A stretch of 64,000 nt of DNA from NCBI RefSeq assembly GCF_011758765.1, contig NZ_JAANOU010000001.1, positions 3,410,001 to 3,474,000 on the forward strand, written 5' to 3'. The translations under genes and the position numbers were made by a program. This DNA is from Amycolatopsis viridis (GTDB taxonomy: Bacteria > Actinomycetota > Actinomycetes > Mycobacteriales > Pseudonocardiaceae). Shown one piece after another: positions 12,562-20,476 of the stretch; within the stretch, counting starts at the first letter, position 1; each line of letters opens with the position of its first letter. The notes beneath the pieces are model-generated. The model was not told where the DNA came from. It did no database searches and saw nothing but the letters and a program-made list of their open reading frames with translations.

Positions 12562-13182
12562 TCAGGCGGCCGGGTACTGCGGGCGCCCGGCGGGCTGGTA
12601 GACCTGGATCGTCACGCCCTTCGAATCGGTCCGCGAGTCCACGAGGTCGAGCGCAAGGTCCGGACCCGCGTCCGGGAACAGCCGTGCGCCCTGGCCGAGG
12701 ACCACCGGGATCACAATCAGCGTCAGCTCGTCGACCAGGTCGTTGGCCAGCAGCCACCGGATCAGGGCGCCGCTTCCGTGCACCTGCAGCTCGCCGCCCG
12801 GCTTGGCCTTCAGGTCCGCGACGGCGGCGGCCAGGTCGCCGCGCAGGACGGTGGTGCCCGGCCACCCCGGGTCGGTCAGGGTCGTCGAGGCGACGTACTT
12901 GGGCCGGGCGTTGAGCGCCCGCCGGACGGGCTCCCAGCCGGGGACGTCCGCGTCCGTCCAGGACCCCCACGAGCCGGCGAACAGCTCGTAGGTCCGCCTG
13001 CCGAACAGGAACGCGTCGGCGCGCTGGTAGGTCTGCTTGATCAGGGCGTGGGTGCCGTCGTCGCCCTTGCCCAGCGCCCAGCCGCCGCGGTCGAACCCGG
13101 CGCGGCGGTCCTCCTCCGACGCGCCGCCGTTGCCCTGCACCACGCCGTCCACGGTGATCTGGGTCATGGCCGTCAGTCTCAT
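12562..13182 (-). CDS. Dihydrofolate reductase-family (RibD C-terminal-like) protein
   Basis: 206 aa with the RibD_C/DHFR-like fold: N-terminal strand RLTAMTQITVDGVVQG, FGRRTYELFAGSW in the middle, GELQVHGSGALIRWLLANDLVDELTLIVIPVVLGQGARLF near the C-terminus. These are NADPH-dependent reductase-like proteins of mostly unknown substrate. The ATG at 13182 is chosen because GGAGG lies 8 nt upstream. It leads the operon with the YCII and ECF42 genes, a frequent arrangement, so it is probably a target of, or co-regulated with, that sigma factor. Confidence 0.85.
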   Translation of the reverse strand: MRLTAMTQITVDGVVQGNGGASEEDRRAGFDRGGWALGKGDDGTHALIKQTYQRADAFLFGRRTYELFAGSWGSWTDADVPGWEPVRRALNARPKYVASTTLTDPGWPGTTVLRGDLAAAVADLKAKPGGELQVHGSGALIRWLLANDLVDELTLIVIPVVLGQGARLFPDAGPDLALDLVDSRTDSKGVTIQVYQPAGRPQYPAA

Positions 13183-13292
13183 GGTCGCGGTTCCTCCACC
13201 TCGGCGCCGCCCCATTCGCGGGCGGCCTCACCCACACCACGAACGCGACCGACCGGATCCGACACCGCCCCCGGAACTGTTTTTGCGCGGTC

Positions 13293-13763
13293 CTACCGGC
13301 GGGTGAGGAGGAAGATCGGCAGTTCGCGGCCGGCGGCAAGGCGTTCCATCTCGTAGCCGGGCCAGAAGTCGAGCAGGCGCTGCCACATGCGGTCGTAGTC
13401 CTCGCCCTTGACGGGCTGCGCGGTGACCGGGATTTCCTTCCCGCGGATGGCCACCGTCGCCTCGGCGTGCTCGCGCAGGTTGTAGGTCCAGCCGGGGTCG
13501 CGGGGGCGGCCCCAGTTGGAGCCGACGAGCACGAAGCCGTCCTCGTGCGGGAAGTACAGCAGGTTGGTGCTACGTGGCAGCCCGCTCTTGCGCCCCAGCG
13601 TGGTCAGCCGCAGGGACGGCAGACCGGCGATCCCCACCAGGCTCACCCGCCCGCGGAACCACCGGTGCAGCCGCTGGTCCGACCAGATGATGACCTTCGC
13701 GAGCCGCATCAGCCACGGCCGGGTGCCCAGCCTGCGGGCGAGGAGCGGGAGCGGGTTCTTCAC
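13293..13763 (-). CDS. Deazaflavin (F420)-dependent nitroreductase-family protein
   Basis: 156 aa, the size and fold of the DDN/F420H2-dependent quinone-reductase family: RLTTLGRKSGLPRSTNLLYFPHEDGFVLVGSNWGRPRDPGWTYNLREHAEATVAIRGKEIPVTA. The Gly-Arg-Lys-Ser-Gly and NWG...PxWxxNL motifs bind the F420 tail and head in relatives. The substrate is unknown; quinones are reduced by mycobacterial homologues. It starts at GTG 13763 with GGGGA close upstream. It follows egtD by 45 nt in the same direction and may be read through from the ergothioneine operon. Confidence 0.88.
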   Translation of the reverse strand: MKNPLPLLARRLGTRPWLMRLAKVIIWSDQRLHRWFRGRVSLVGIAGLPSLRLTTLGRKSGLPRSTNLLYFPHEDGFVLVGSNWGRPRDPGWTYNLREHAEATVAIRGKEIPVTAQPVKGEDYDRMWQRLLDFWPGYEMERLAAGRELPIFLLTRR

Positions 13764-13808
13764 GTCCCCTATTGGACCATTCGACCGCTCCCGCCCCGCC
13801 CGCGGCGG

Positions 13809-14783
13809 TCAGCTGATCGCGCGCGCCAGCGACACCCCGAACCGGCCCTGCGCGTCGGTCCACCACTGCCGGACCTCGAACCCGGCGTCGGCCAGCTCGG
13901 CGACGAGACCCTCCCGGCGGAACTTCGCCGAGATCTCCGTCCGGATGTCCTCGCCAGCCTCGAACGACACCTCCATCCCCGCACCCGGGATGGATACCCG
14001 CACCGCCTCGGGGGTGCGCAGCCGCATCTCGATCCACTCGTTGTCGGCGTCCCAGTGGGCCACGTGCTCGAAGGCGTCCGGGTCGAAGTCGGCGCCCAGC
14101 ACCTCGTTGACCACGCGCAGCACGTTGCGGTTGAACTCCGCCGTCACCCCGGCGGAGTCGTCGTAGGCGCGCACCAGCGTGCCCGGGTCCTTGACCAGGT
14201 CGGTGCCGAGCAGGAACCACTCGCCGGGGGCGAGCACGTCCCGCACCGAACGCAGGAACTTGCCGCGTTCGGCGGGCAGGAAGTTGCCGAGGGTGCCACC
14301 TAGGAAGGCGACCAGCCGCGGCGGTTCGCCGGGCAGCAACCCCAGGTGCTCGGTGAAGTCGCCGACCACGCCGCGCACGTCCAGCCCCGGGTACTCCGCT
14401 CCGATCGCCTCGACCGCCTGGGCGAGGGCGGACTCCGACACGTCCAGCGGCACGAAGGTGCGCAAGCTGCCGTGCGCACGCAGGCCGTCGAGCAGCAGGC
14501 GGGTCTTCTCGCTCGACCCCGAGCCGAGCTCCACCAGCGTGTGCGCGCCGGTGATCCGCGCGATCGAGCCGGCCTCCCGTGCCAGCACCTCGCGTTCGGC
14601 TCGCGTCGGGTAGTACTCGGGCAGCGCGGTGATCTCCTCGAACAGCTCGCTGCCCCGCGCGTCGTAGAACCACTTCGACGGCAGCCACTTCCGCGGCGCC
14701 GACAGCCCCGCCCGCACATCGGCGCGCAGCGCCTCGGCGATCTCGGTCGCGCTGCGGTGGACGTCCAATTCGGACTCGGTCAT
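13809..14783 (-). CDS. egtD: L-histidine N-alpha-methyltransferase (ergothioneine)
   Basis: 324 aa (M. tuberculosis EgtD is 321 aa). It transfers three methyl groups from SAM to histidine, giving hercynine. The SAM-binding motif is LVELGSGSSEKTRLLLDGL; the N-terminal LPSKWFYDARGSELFEEITALPEYYPTRAE is characteristic of this methyltransferase family (DUF2260). It starts at ATG 14783, overlapping the egtC stop by four bases, and is last of the egtABCD operon. No PLP lyase gene (egtE) follows. Confidence 0.95.
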   Translation of the reverse strand: MTESELDVHRSATEIAEALRADVRAGLSAPRKWLPSKWFYDARGSELFEEITALPEYYPTRAEREVLAREAGSIARITGAHTLVELGSGSSEKTRLLLDGLRAHGSLRTFVPLDVSESALAQAVEAIGAEYPGLDVRGVVGDFTEHLGLLPGEPPRLVAFLGGTLGNFLPAERGKFLRSVRDVLAPGEWFLLGTDLVKDPGTLVRAYDDSAGVTAEFNRNVLRVVNEVLGADFDPDAFEHVAHWDADNEWIEMRLRTPEAVRVSIPGAGMEVSFEAGEDIRTEISAKFRREGLVAELADAGFEVRQWWTDAQGRFGVSLARAIS

Positions 14784-15541
14784 GACACCACACTCCGATC
14801 GGCGTTGAGGGGGAGGAGTTCGACGGCGCCGTGGTGCGCGCGGACCAGGTGCCGGTCCGGCACCTCCGACCAGCCCGGGGCGTCGTCCAGGGGTTCGGAC
14901 GCGACCAGCACCGCCTCGCCGTCGACCCGGACCGACAGCGAGTGCGTCCACGCCGTCGCGACGAGCACCGTCCCGTCGGTGAGCAGGAAGTTCAGCCGGG
15001 AACCGGGCGCGGCGCGCTGGACCTGTGCGATCAGGTCGGCGATCGCGCCCGCCGGGTCCTCCCCCGCCGTGAGCCGCTCGCGCAGCAACGCCCACAGCAA
15101 CGCCGAGTCGGTCGGCGCCGGCAGCGTCATCAGGTCGGTGACGGGGAGTTTCCCGGCCAGCGCCGCCATGCTGTCCGGCCAGCCGCGCACCACCCCGTTG
15201 TGGCTGAACAGCCACCGTCCGCCGGTGAACGGCGCGCAGGCGCCCTCCCCCGGCGGCATCCCGGTCGTGCCGTTGCGCACCGCGGCGACGAACGCGCCGC
15301 TGCGCACCGAGCGGGCCAGCCGCGGCAGGTCGTGGTCGCTCCACAGTGGCACCGGGCGCCGGTACCGCACGGGCTCCGGCCCGTCGTCGTACCAGCCCAG
15401 CCCGAAGCCGTCGGCGTTCACCACCCCGCCGCCGCGCATGTCCTGCGGTGCGAAGGTCTGCCGCAGCAACGAGTGCGGCGCGTCGAACAGGGCGTCCGCG
15501 GGTGAGCGCGGCGGGCCCAGGTAGCCCAGGTGGCGGCACAT
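14780..15541 (-). CDS. egtC: Gamma-glutamyl-hercynylcysteine sulfoxide hydrolase
   Basis: 253 aa, class II glutamine-amidotransferase fold. The mature protein would begin at Cys2 (MCRHLGYLG), the nucleophile that removes the gamma-glutamyl group from the EgtB product. NADGFGLGWY, FSHNGVV and the SRLNFLLTDG segment are typical of EgtC. The start at 15541 lies two bases after the egtB stop and the gene overlaps egtD by four, so translation is coupled along the operon. Confidence 0.95.
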   Translation of the reverse strand: MCRHLGYLGPPRSPADALFDAPHSLLRQTFAPQDMRGGGVVNADGFGLGWYDDGPEPVRYRRPVPLWSDHDLPRLARSVRSGAFVAAVRNGTTGMPPGEGACAPFTGGRWLFSHNGVVRGWPDSMAALAGKLPVTDLMTLPAPTDSALLWALLRERLTAGEDPAGAIADLIAQVQRAAPGSRLNFLLTDGTVLVATAWTHSLSVRVDGEAVLVASEPLDDAPGWSEVPDRHLVRAHHGAVELLPLNADRSVVS

Positions 15542-15543
15542 CG

Positions 15544-16929
15544 TCAGGCCCGCTCGCCCGGCGGGACGTCCCGCGCGCACCGGAACCCGGCGAAGATCTG
15601 CCGCCGGATCGGGTAGTCCCAGTTGCGGAAGGTGCCGCGGATGGCCGCCGCGTCGGTGCCGAACGAACCGCCGCGCAGCACCTTGTACTCCGGCCCGAAG
15701 AACACTTCCGAGTACTCCCGGTACGGGAAGGCGCGGAAACCCGGGTACCCGGCGAAGTCGCTGCTCGTCCACTCCCACACATCGCCGATCAGCTGGTGCA
15801 CGCCGGACGCCGAGACGCCCTGCGGGTAGGCGCCCACCGGCGCGGGCGACAGGTGACGCTGGCCGAGGTTGGCGTGATCGGGGGTGGGATCGTCGTTGCC
15901 CCACGGGTACCGCCGGGACTCGCCGGTGGCCGGGTCGAACCGCGCGGCCTTCTCCCACTCCGCCTCGCTGGGCAGCCGCTTGCCAACCCACTTCGCATAC
16001 GCCTCGGCCTCGTAGTACGACACGTGCACCACCGGCTGCTCAGGCGGCACCGGTTCGGCGACCCCGAACCGGGTGCGCCACCACCCGTCCGGCTCCCCGT
16101 GCCAGAACCGCGGCGCCGTGATGTCGTGCGCGCTGCGGTACGCCCAGCCCGCCTCGCTCCACCACTCGCGCCGGTCGTACCCGCCCGCCTCGACGAACTC
16201 GAGGTACGCGCCGTTGGTCACCGGGACCGTGTCCAGGTAGAAGGCGTCCACCTCCACCTGGTGCGCCGGGCGCTCATTGTCCAGCGCCCACGGCTCGAGC
16301 GAGGTGCCCATCACGAACGGACCGGCCGGGATCAGCACCTCGCCGGGCAGGGGCCCGGACCGCGCGGGCGGCGGCTCCGGCGCGTGCAGCACCGGATCGC
16401 CCCGGCGCAGCTGGTGGGTGGCCAGCATCGTCTCGTCGTGCTGCTGCTCGTGCTGGGTGATCATCCCGAAGGCGAACCCGGCCTCGGTGAGCGGTCTGCC
16501 CGTCAGGGGCGCGCGCTCCAGCACGTCGAACGCCTTGGCCCGCACCTCGGCGACGTAGGCCCGCGCCTCCGCCGGGCCGAGCAGCGGCAGCGACGGCCGC
16601 GCGGCGCGCGGGTGCTGGAAGGCGTCGTAGAGGTCGTCGATGTCGGGCCGCAGCGGCTCCCGGCCGCCCACGTCCCGCACCAGCCACAACTCCTCCTGGC
16701 TGCCGATGTGCGCGAGGTCCCAGACCAGCGGCGACATCAGCTTCGAGTGCTGCCGCACGAGGTCGTCGTCGTCCACCGCGTCGGTGAGCACCGTGCTGCG
16801 GGCGCGTGCCCGGTCCAGGGCCGACGCGGCGCGGGCCCGCAGGTGCTCGGCGGGCAGGTCGCGCACCGGGTTGGGCGCCTCGGACAGCGGAACCGGCGAT
16901 GCCGGCGAAGTCGGTGCCGCGTCGGTCAT
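15544..16929 (-). CDS. egtB: Ergothioneine sulfoxide synthase, non-heme iron enzyme
   Basis: 461 aa. It joins hercynine and gamma-glutamylcysteine with O2 at a three-histidine iron centre. The N-terminal DinB-like domain supplies His74 (WDLAHIGSQEE) and His160/His164 (QHEQQHDE), the spacing seen in the Mycolicibacterium enzyme. The C-terminal formylglycine-enzyme-like domain ends with VLRGGSFGTD...GFRCARD. Using gamma-glutamylcysteine as the thiol donor fits the presence of egtA and egtC. ATG 16929 overlaps the egtA stop by four bases. Confidence 0.96.
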   Translation of the reverse strand: MTDAAPTSPASPVPLSEAPNPVRDLPAEHLRARAASALDRARARSTVLTDAVDDDDLVRQHSKLMSPLVWDLAHIGSQEELWLVRDVGGREPLRPDIDDLYDAFQHPRAARPSLPLLGPAEARAYVAEVRAKAFDVLERAPLTGRPLTEAGFAFGMITQHEQQHDETMLATHQLRRGDPVLHAPEPPPARSGPLPGEVLIPAGPFVMGTSLEPWALDNERPAHQVEVDAFYLDTVPVTNGAYLEFVEAGGYDRREWWSEAGWAYRSAHDITAPRFWHGEPDGWWRTRFGVAEPVPPEQPVVHVSYYEAEAYAKWVGKRLPSEAEWEKAARFDPATGESRRYPWGNDDPTPDHANLGQRHLSPAPVGAYPQGVSASGVHQLIGDVWEWTSSDFAGYPGFRAFPYREYSEVFFGPEYKVLRGGSFGTDAAAIRGTFRNWDYPIRRQIFAGFRCARDVPPGERA

Positions 16930-18176
16930 CTCGTTGCCTCCCCAGCGTGCGCGAGCCGCTGCACGCCTTCGGTGATCTGGTTGACGGTCTCCCCGGGCAG
17001 GCCGGTGCGGGCCAGCTCGGCGCATCCGAGGTCGGCGACCTCGCGGGCCACCGCGGCGATCCGCGGGTCGCGCATCCCGGCCCGCGCGGCCGGCTCCCAC
17101 TCGCCCTCCACGGGCGCGCAGACCGCCCGCACGCGGTCCACAGTGGACGGCCGGTCGAGCAGCGCGGTGAGCAGCGCGACCGGGTGCAGCCAGCGCTGCC
17201 GCGGCTGGGCGTCGAGGTAGCGGACCTCCAGGTAACCGTGCGGCCGCACCGGGGTGAACATCGTGGTCAGGTGGTAGTCGAGGTCGGCCAGCGTGGGCCG
17301 CGGCAGCACGCGCCCGGCGCCGCGGCCGGCCGCCCAGTCCGCGAACGTCAGGCCCTCCGGGGCGTCCCACGGCCCGTCCCGCCGCACCACGAGCAGCGGG
17401 GTGTCCAGAACGCGGCGGGCCCAGCTCGCCGCCGCGTCCGGGCCGCACGCGGCGGCCGTGGTCCGGCAGGGATCGGTGGCCATCACCGCGAGCCACCGCG
17501 CGGATGCCGCGCCGGTGTCGCGGCCCGCGTGCCGCGGGGAATTGGCGAACAACGCCAGCAGCGGTGGGCCGAGCGCGTGGATCGCCGCCCAGCGGGCGGC
17601 GAACGAGCCGGCCTCGCCGGTGTCGACGCAGACCTGGAGCCCGGCGGTGCTGCACATCATCGTGAGGCCACCGGGGCCGCGCGGGGTGAACCGCCGTTCC
17701 ATCGCTGCGTAACGGGGCGTGTCGAGCAGCCGGGCGGGTGCGCGATGGGCGTCGATACCCTCGTCACGCAGGACGAACCCGCGCCGCGCGAGCAGATCGG
17801 TGAGATGGGCGAGATCGGCGGTGACCGCCTCGGCCAGGTCGCGCAGCGACGGCTGGGGCAGGGCGGAGATCTCCACCTGGCCACCGGGTTCGAGGGTCAC
17901 CGGAGAGCCGGCCGGCAACGGGAGGGCCGGGCTGTCGGGACGAAGGGTGCGCGGGGCGTGCGGGCCGAGCGCGCGGGCGAGGTCGCCGGGGTCGAGTGGT
18001 CTGCGGAGGTCTCCGGCGTAGTGCACGGTGTACTCCAGCTCAACGCCGAGCAGGCGCGGTGGGCCGTGCTTGAAGCACACGGACGCCACGTACGCCTCAC
18101 CCTCGGCGCGGTCGGAGACCACCTTCGCCGCCACCGCCCCGCCGGGTGCGGGTGACATGGGCCGGGCCGCTGTCAT
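16926..18176 (-). CDS. egtA: Glutamate-cysteine ligase for ergothioneine synthesis
   Basis: 416 aa from ATG 18176 (a TTG four codons upstream is also possible). GCS2-type ligase: LLGVELEYTVHYAG near the start, then RFTPRGPGGLTMMCSTAGLQVCVDTG and HGYLEVRYLDAQPRQRW, as in actinobacterial EgtA. It makes gamma-glutamylcysteine, the sulfur donor for EgtB. It is first gene of the operon and is read divergently from acnR, with about 170 bp between them holding both promoters. Confidence 0.93.
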   Translation of the reverse strand: MTAARPMSPAPGGAVAAKVVSDRAEGEAYVASVCFKHGPPRLLGVELEYTVHYAGDLRRPLDPGDLARALGPHAPRTLRPDSPALPLPAGSPVTLEPGGQVEISALPQPSLRDLAEAVTADLAHLTDLLARRGFVLRDEGIDAHRAPARLLDTPRYAAMERRFTPRGPGGLTMMCSTAGLQVCVDTGEAGSFAARWAAIHALGPPLLALFANSPRHAGRDTGAASARWLAVMATDPCRTTAAACGPDAAASWARRVLDTPLLVVRRDGPWDAPEGLTFADWAAGRGAGRVLPRPTLADLDYHLTTMFTPVRPHGYLEVRYLDAQPRQRWLHPVALLTALLDRPSTVDRVRAVCAPVEGEWEPAARAGMRDPRIAAVAREVADLGCAELARTGLPGETVNQITEGVQRLAHAGEATR

Positions 18177-18290
18177 GGTCGTGTCCAATCGCCGGGATCA
18201 CTTGGTTTCGGACGCTACACGCGGGTACCGACAATTTCAGGAGAGGAAAGCGGCCCACGGCAGAATTCCCGGCGGAATCCGGAAGTCTTG

Positions 18291-18306
18291 CAGTAAGTAC
18301 GTACGG
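18291..18306 (+). promoter_or_regulatory. Putative AcnR operator upstream of acnR
   Basis: CAGTAAGTACGTACGG has the same layout as the AcnR consensus (two six-base half-sites, four-base spacer) with two mismatches. It lies 39 bp before the acnR start, as expected for autoregulation. The core CGTACGGTTTGC differs by one base from that upstream of acn. Confidence 0.6.
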
Positions 18307-18344
18307 TTTGCGAAAGCCCGGCCCGCGGTGACAGGATCTGGTGC

Positions 18345-18938
18345 ATGCCCCGGGTCAGCCAGGACCACCTCGAAGCGCGCAGACGCCAGATCCTCGACGG
18401 GTCCCGTGTCTGTTTCGCCCGGTACGGCTACGAGGGTGCCACGGTGCGGCGGCTGGAGGAAGCGACCGGGCTGTCCCGTGGAGCGATCTTCCACCACTTC
18501 CGCGACAAGGAGTCCCTCTTCCTCGCCCTCGCGGAGGAGGACGCCGCCCGGATGGCCGACGTGGTCGCCGAGCAGGGCCTGGTGCAGGTGATGCGCGATC
18601 TGCTCGCCGAGGGCAGCGACCACCCGGCGGACTGGCTGGGCACCCGGCTGGAGGTGTCCCGGCGGCTGCGCACCGACCCGGAGTTCCGCGGGCGCTGGGC
18701 GGAACGCTCGCAGCAGCTGACCGCGGCGACCCGGCAGCGCCTGCTGTGGCAGCGGCAGGCCGGCAACCTCCGCGACGACGTGGACGTCGACGTGCTCACC
18801 GCGTATCTGGAACTGGTGCTGGAAGGCCTGGTCTCGCACCTGGCGATGGGCCTGCCCGCGGACGATCTGGGGCCCGTGCTCGACCTGGTCGAGGAGAGCG
18901 TGCGGCGCCACCGGGTCCGCGCCACGGCCGAATCCTGA
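18345..18938 (+). CDS. acnR: TetR-family aconitase repressor
   Basis: 197 aa. The HTH region YGYEGATVRRLEEATGLSRGAIFHHFRDKESLFLALAEEDAARMADVVAEQGLVQVMRDLL closely matches what I recall of Corynebacterium glutamicum AcnR, the repressor of aconitase, and continues to match through LEVSRRLRTDPEFRGRW and the C-terminal VLDLVEESVRR. It should repress acn in response to a TCA-cycle or metal-linked signal. It is normally adjacent to acn; here about 7.7 kb separates them. The start ATG follows GACAGGATCTGGTGC; candidate operator at 18291-18306. Confidence 0.88.
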   Translation: MPRVSQDHLEARRRQILDGSRVCFARYGYEGATVRRLEEATGLSRGAIFHHFRDKESLFLALAEEDAARMADVVAEQGLVQVMRDLLAEGSDHPADWLGTRLEVSRRLRTDPEFRGRWAERSQQLTAATRQRLLWQRQAGNLRDDVDVDVLTAYLELVLEGLVSHLAMGLPADDLGPVLDLVEESVRRHRVRATAES

Positions 18939-19045
18939 CACGCTCACCAGCGCCGACGCCCTCGCCCGATCCCCCGGCCCGGGTATCATGGCGCACACAC
19001 GTTTCGCCATTTCCGAGGAGTGACTTCTTTCGTGCGCGACGCGCA

Positions 19046-19085
19046 GTCACCTGGTGACAGTACGAAGCCGGGTGGCGAACCCGGC
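19046..19085 (+). promoter_or_regulatory. Structured leader before the CNNM genes
   Basis: Two inverted repeats lie in the 190-bp gap: GTCACC-T-GGTGAC (19046-19058) and GCCGGGT-GGCGA-ACCCGGC (19067-19085), about 45 bp before the start of the first CNNM gene. They may form leader hairpins or an operator. I could not match them to a known magnesium or c-di-AMP riboswitch. Confidence 0.35.
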
Positions 19086-19129
19086 TTACCCGAGCACCTC
19101 TCCGGCCCGGTTCAGGACCGTGACGGCCG

Positions 19130-20476
19130 ATGATGGACGTGCTCCTCTCCGTTCTCGGAGTCCTGTTCTTCGTGTTGCTCACCGTGGGCACCGGTCTCGC
19201 GGTGGCCGCCGAGTTCTCCCTCACCGCGCTCGAGCGCAGCACCGTCGAGGCCAATGTCCGCCAGGTCGGTGACCGGCGGTCCCGGACCGTCCGCAAGGCG
19301 CACTCGACGCTGTCGTTCCAGTTGTCCGGCGCGCAGGTCGCGATCACCCTGACCACCCTGGTCACCGGGTACGTCGCGGAACCGCTGATCGGCAACCTGG
19401 TCCGCCCGCTGCTGGCCGCCACCGGCCTGTCCGCGGGTGCCGCCGCCGGGGCGTCGGTCGCCATCGCCCTGCTGCTGGCGACCATCCTGTCGATGGTGCT
19501 GGGCGAGATGGCGCCGAAGAACCTCGCCGTGGCCAGGCCGCTGGAGACCGCGCGGGCCGTGATGGGCTACCACTCCCGGTTCTCGGCGCTGTTCCGCTGG
19601 CTGATCACGCTCATGAACAACAGCGCCAACTTCGTCGTCCGCAAGTTCGGCATCGAGCCGCAGGAGGCGCTGCGCTCGGCGCGCTCGCCGCAGGAGCTCG
19701 GGTCGATCGTGCGCACCAGCGCGGAAAGCGGCACCCTGGACACCTCGACCGCGCAGCTGCTGGACAAGTCGCTGCGCTTCGGCGACCGCACCGCCGAGGA
19801 GCTGATGACCCCGCGCGTGCAGGTGCAGTCGCTCACCGTCGGGGACACGATCAACGACCTGGTGGAGCTGTCCCGGCGCACCGGGTTCTCCCGGTTCCCG
19901 GTCTACACCGAGGATCTGGACGACGTGCAGGGCGCGGTGCACGTGAAGCAGGCGTTCGCGGTGCCGGCCGCCGAACGCGCCACGGTGAAGATCGGCTCGG
20001 TCATGCGACCGGTCCCCACGGTGCCGGAGTCGCTGCCCGGCGACGCGCTGCTGTCCCGGTTGCGCGACTCGCGTTTCCAGCTCGCCATGGTCGTCGACGA
20101 GTACGGCGGCACCGCCGGGCTGGTGACCCTGGAGGACGTGGTCGAGGAGATCATCGGCGACGTCCGGGACGAGCACGACACCGGCGAAGCGCCGTCCTCG
20201 CAACAGGTCGGCACCGACACCTGGCTGGTCTCCGGCCAGCTGCGCGCGGACGAGGTCACCGAGATCACCGGGTTCCGGATGCCCGATGGCGACTACGAAA
20301 CGATCGCCGGCCTGGTGCTGGAACGGCTGGGCCGGATCCCGGTGCCGGGTGACGCCACCGAAGTCGACGGCTGGCGGCTGACGGTGTCCGACATGGACCG
20401 GCACCGGATCGCCGCGGTGCGCCTGCGGCCGCTCGCCGACGCCGGTGCCGTCGGTTCCGCGGAGGTGACGCGGTGA
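19130..20476 (+). CDS. CNNM/CBS-domain membrane protein (CorC/HlyC family), long form
   Basis: 448 aa. The N-terminal CNNM transmembrane domain (about 1-190, with AAEFSLTALERSTVEANV and LGEMAPKNLAVARP) is followed by a CBS pair (about 205-345, ELMTPRVQVQSL and MVVDEYGGTAGLVTLEDVVEEIIGDV) and a CorC_HlyC domain (about 355-435). Family members take part in divalent cation (Mg2+/Co2+) transport or resistance; hemolysin is a misleading legacy name. It overlaps the next, paralogous gene by four bases. The start could be either of two tandem ATGs at 19130. Confidence 0.93.
   Translation: MMDVLLSVLGVLFFVLLTVGTGLAVAAEFSLTALERSTVEANVRQVGDRRSRTVRKAHSTLSFQLSGAQVAITLTTLVTGYVAEPLIGNLVRPLLAATGLSAGAAAGASVAIALLLATILSMVLGEMAPKNLAVARPLETARAVMGYHSRFSALFRWLITLMNNSANFVVRKFGIEPQEALRSARSPQELGSIVRTSAESGTLDTSTAQLLDKSLRFGDRTAEELMTPRVQVQSLTVGDTINDLVELSRRTGFSRFPVYTEDLDDVQGAVHVKQAFAVPAAERATVKIGSVMRPVPTVPESLPGDALLSRLRDSRFQLAMVVDEYGGTAGLVTLEDVVEEIIGDVRDEHDTGEAPSSQQVGTDTWLVSGQLRADEVTEITGFRMPDGDYETIAGLVLERLGRIPVPGDATEVDGWRLTVSDMDRHRIAAVRLRPLADAGAVGSAEVTR

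Noticed and set aside
19046-19085. M-box or c-di-AMP (ydaO) riboswitch before the CNNM genes
   Set aside because: The conserved core sequences of both classes are absent; only simple hairpins are seen.
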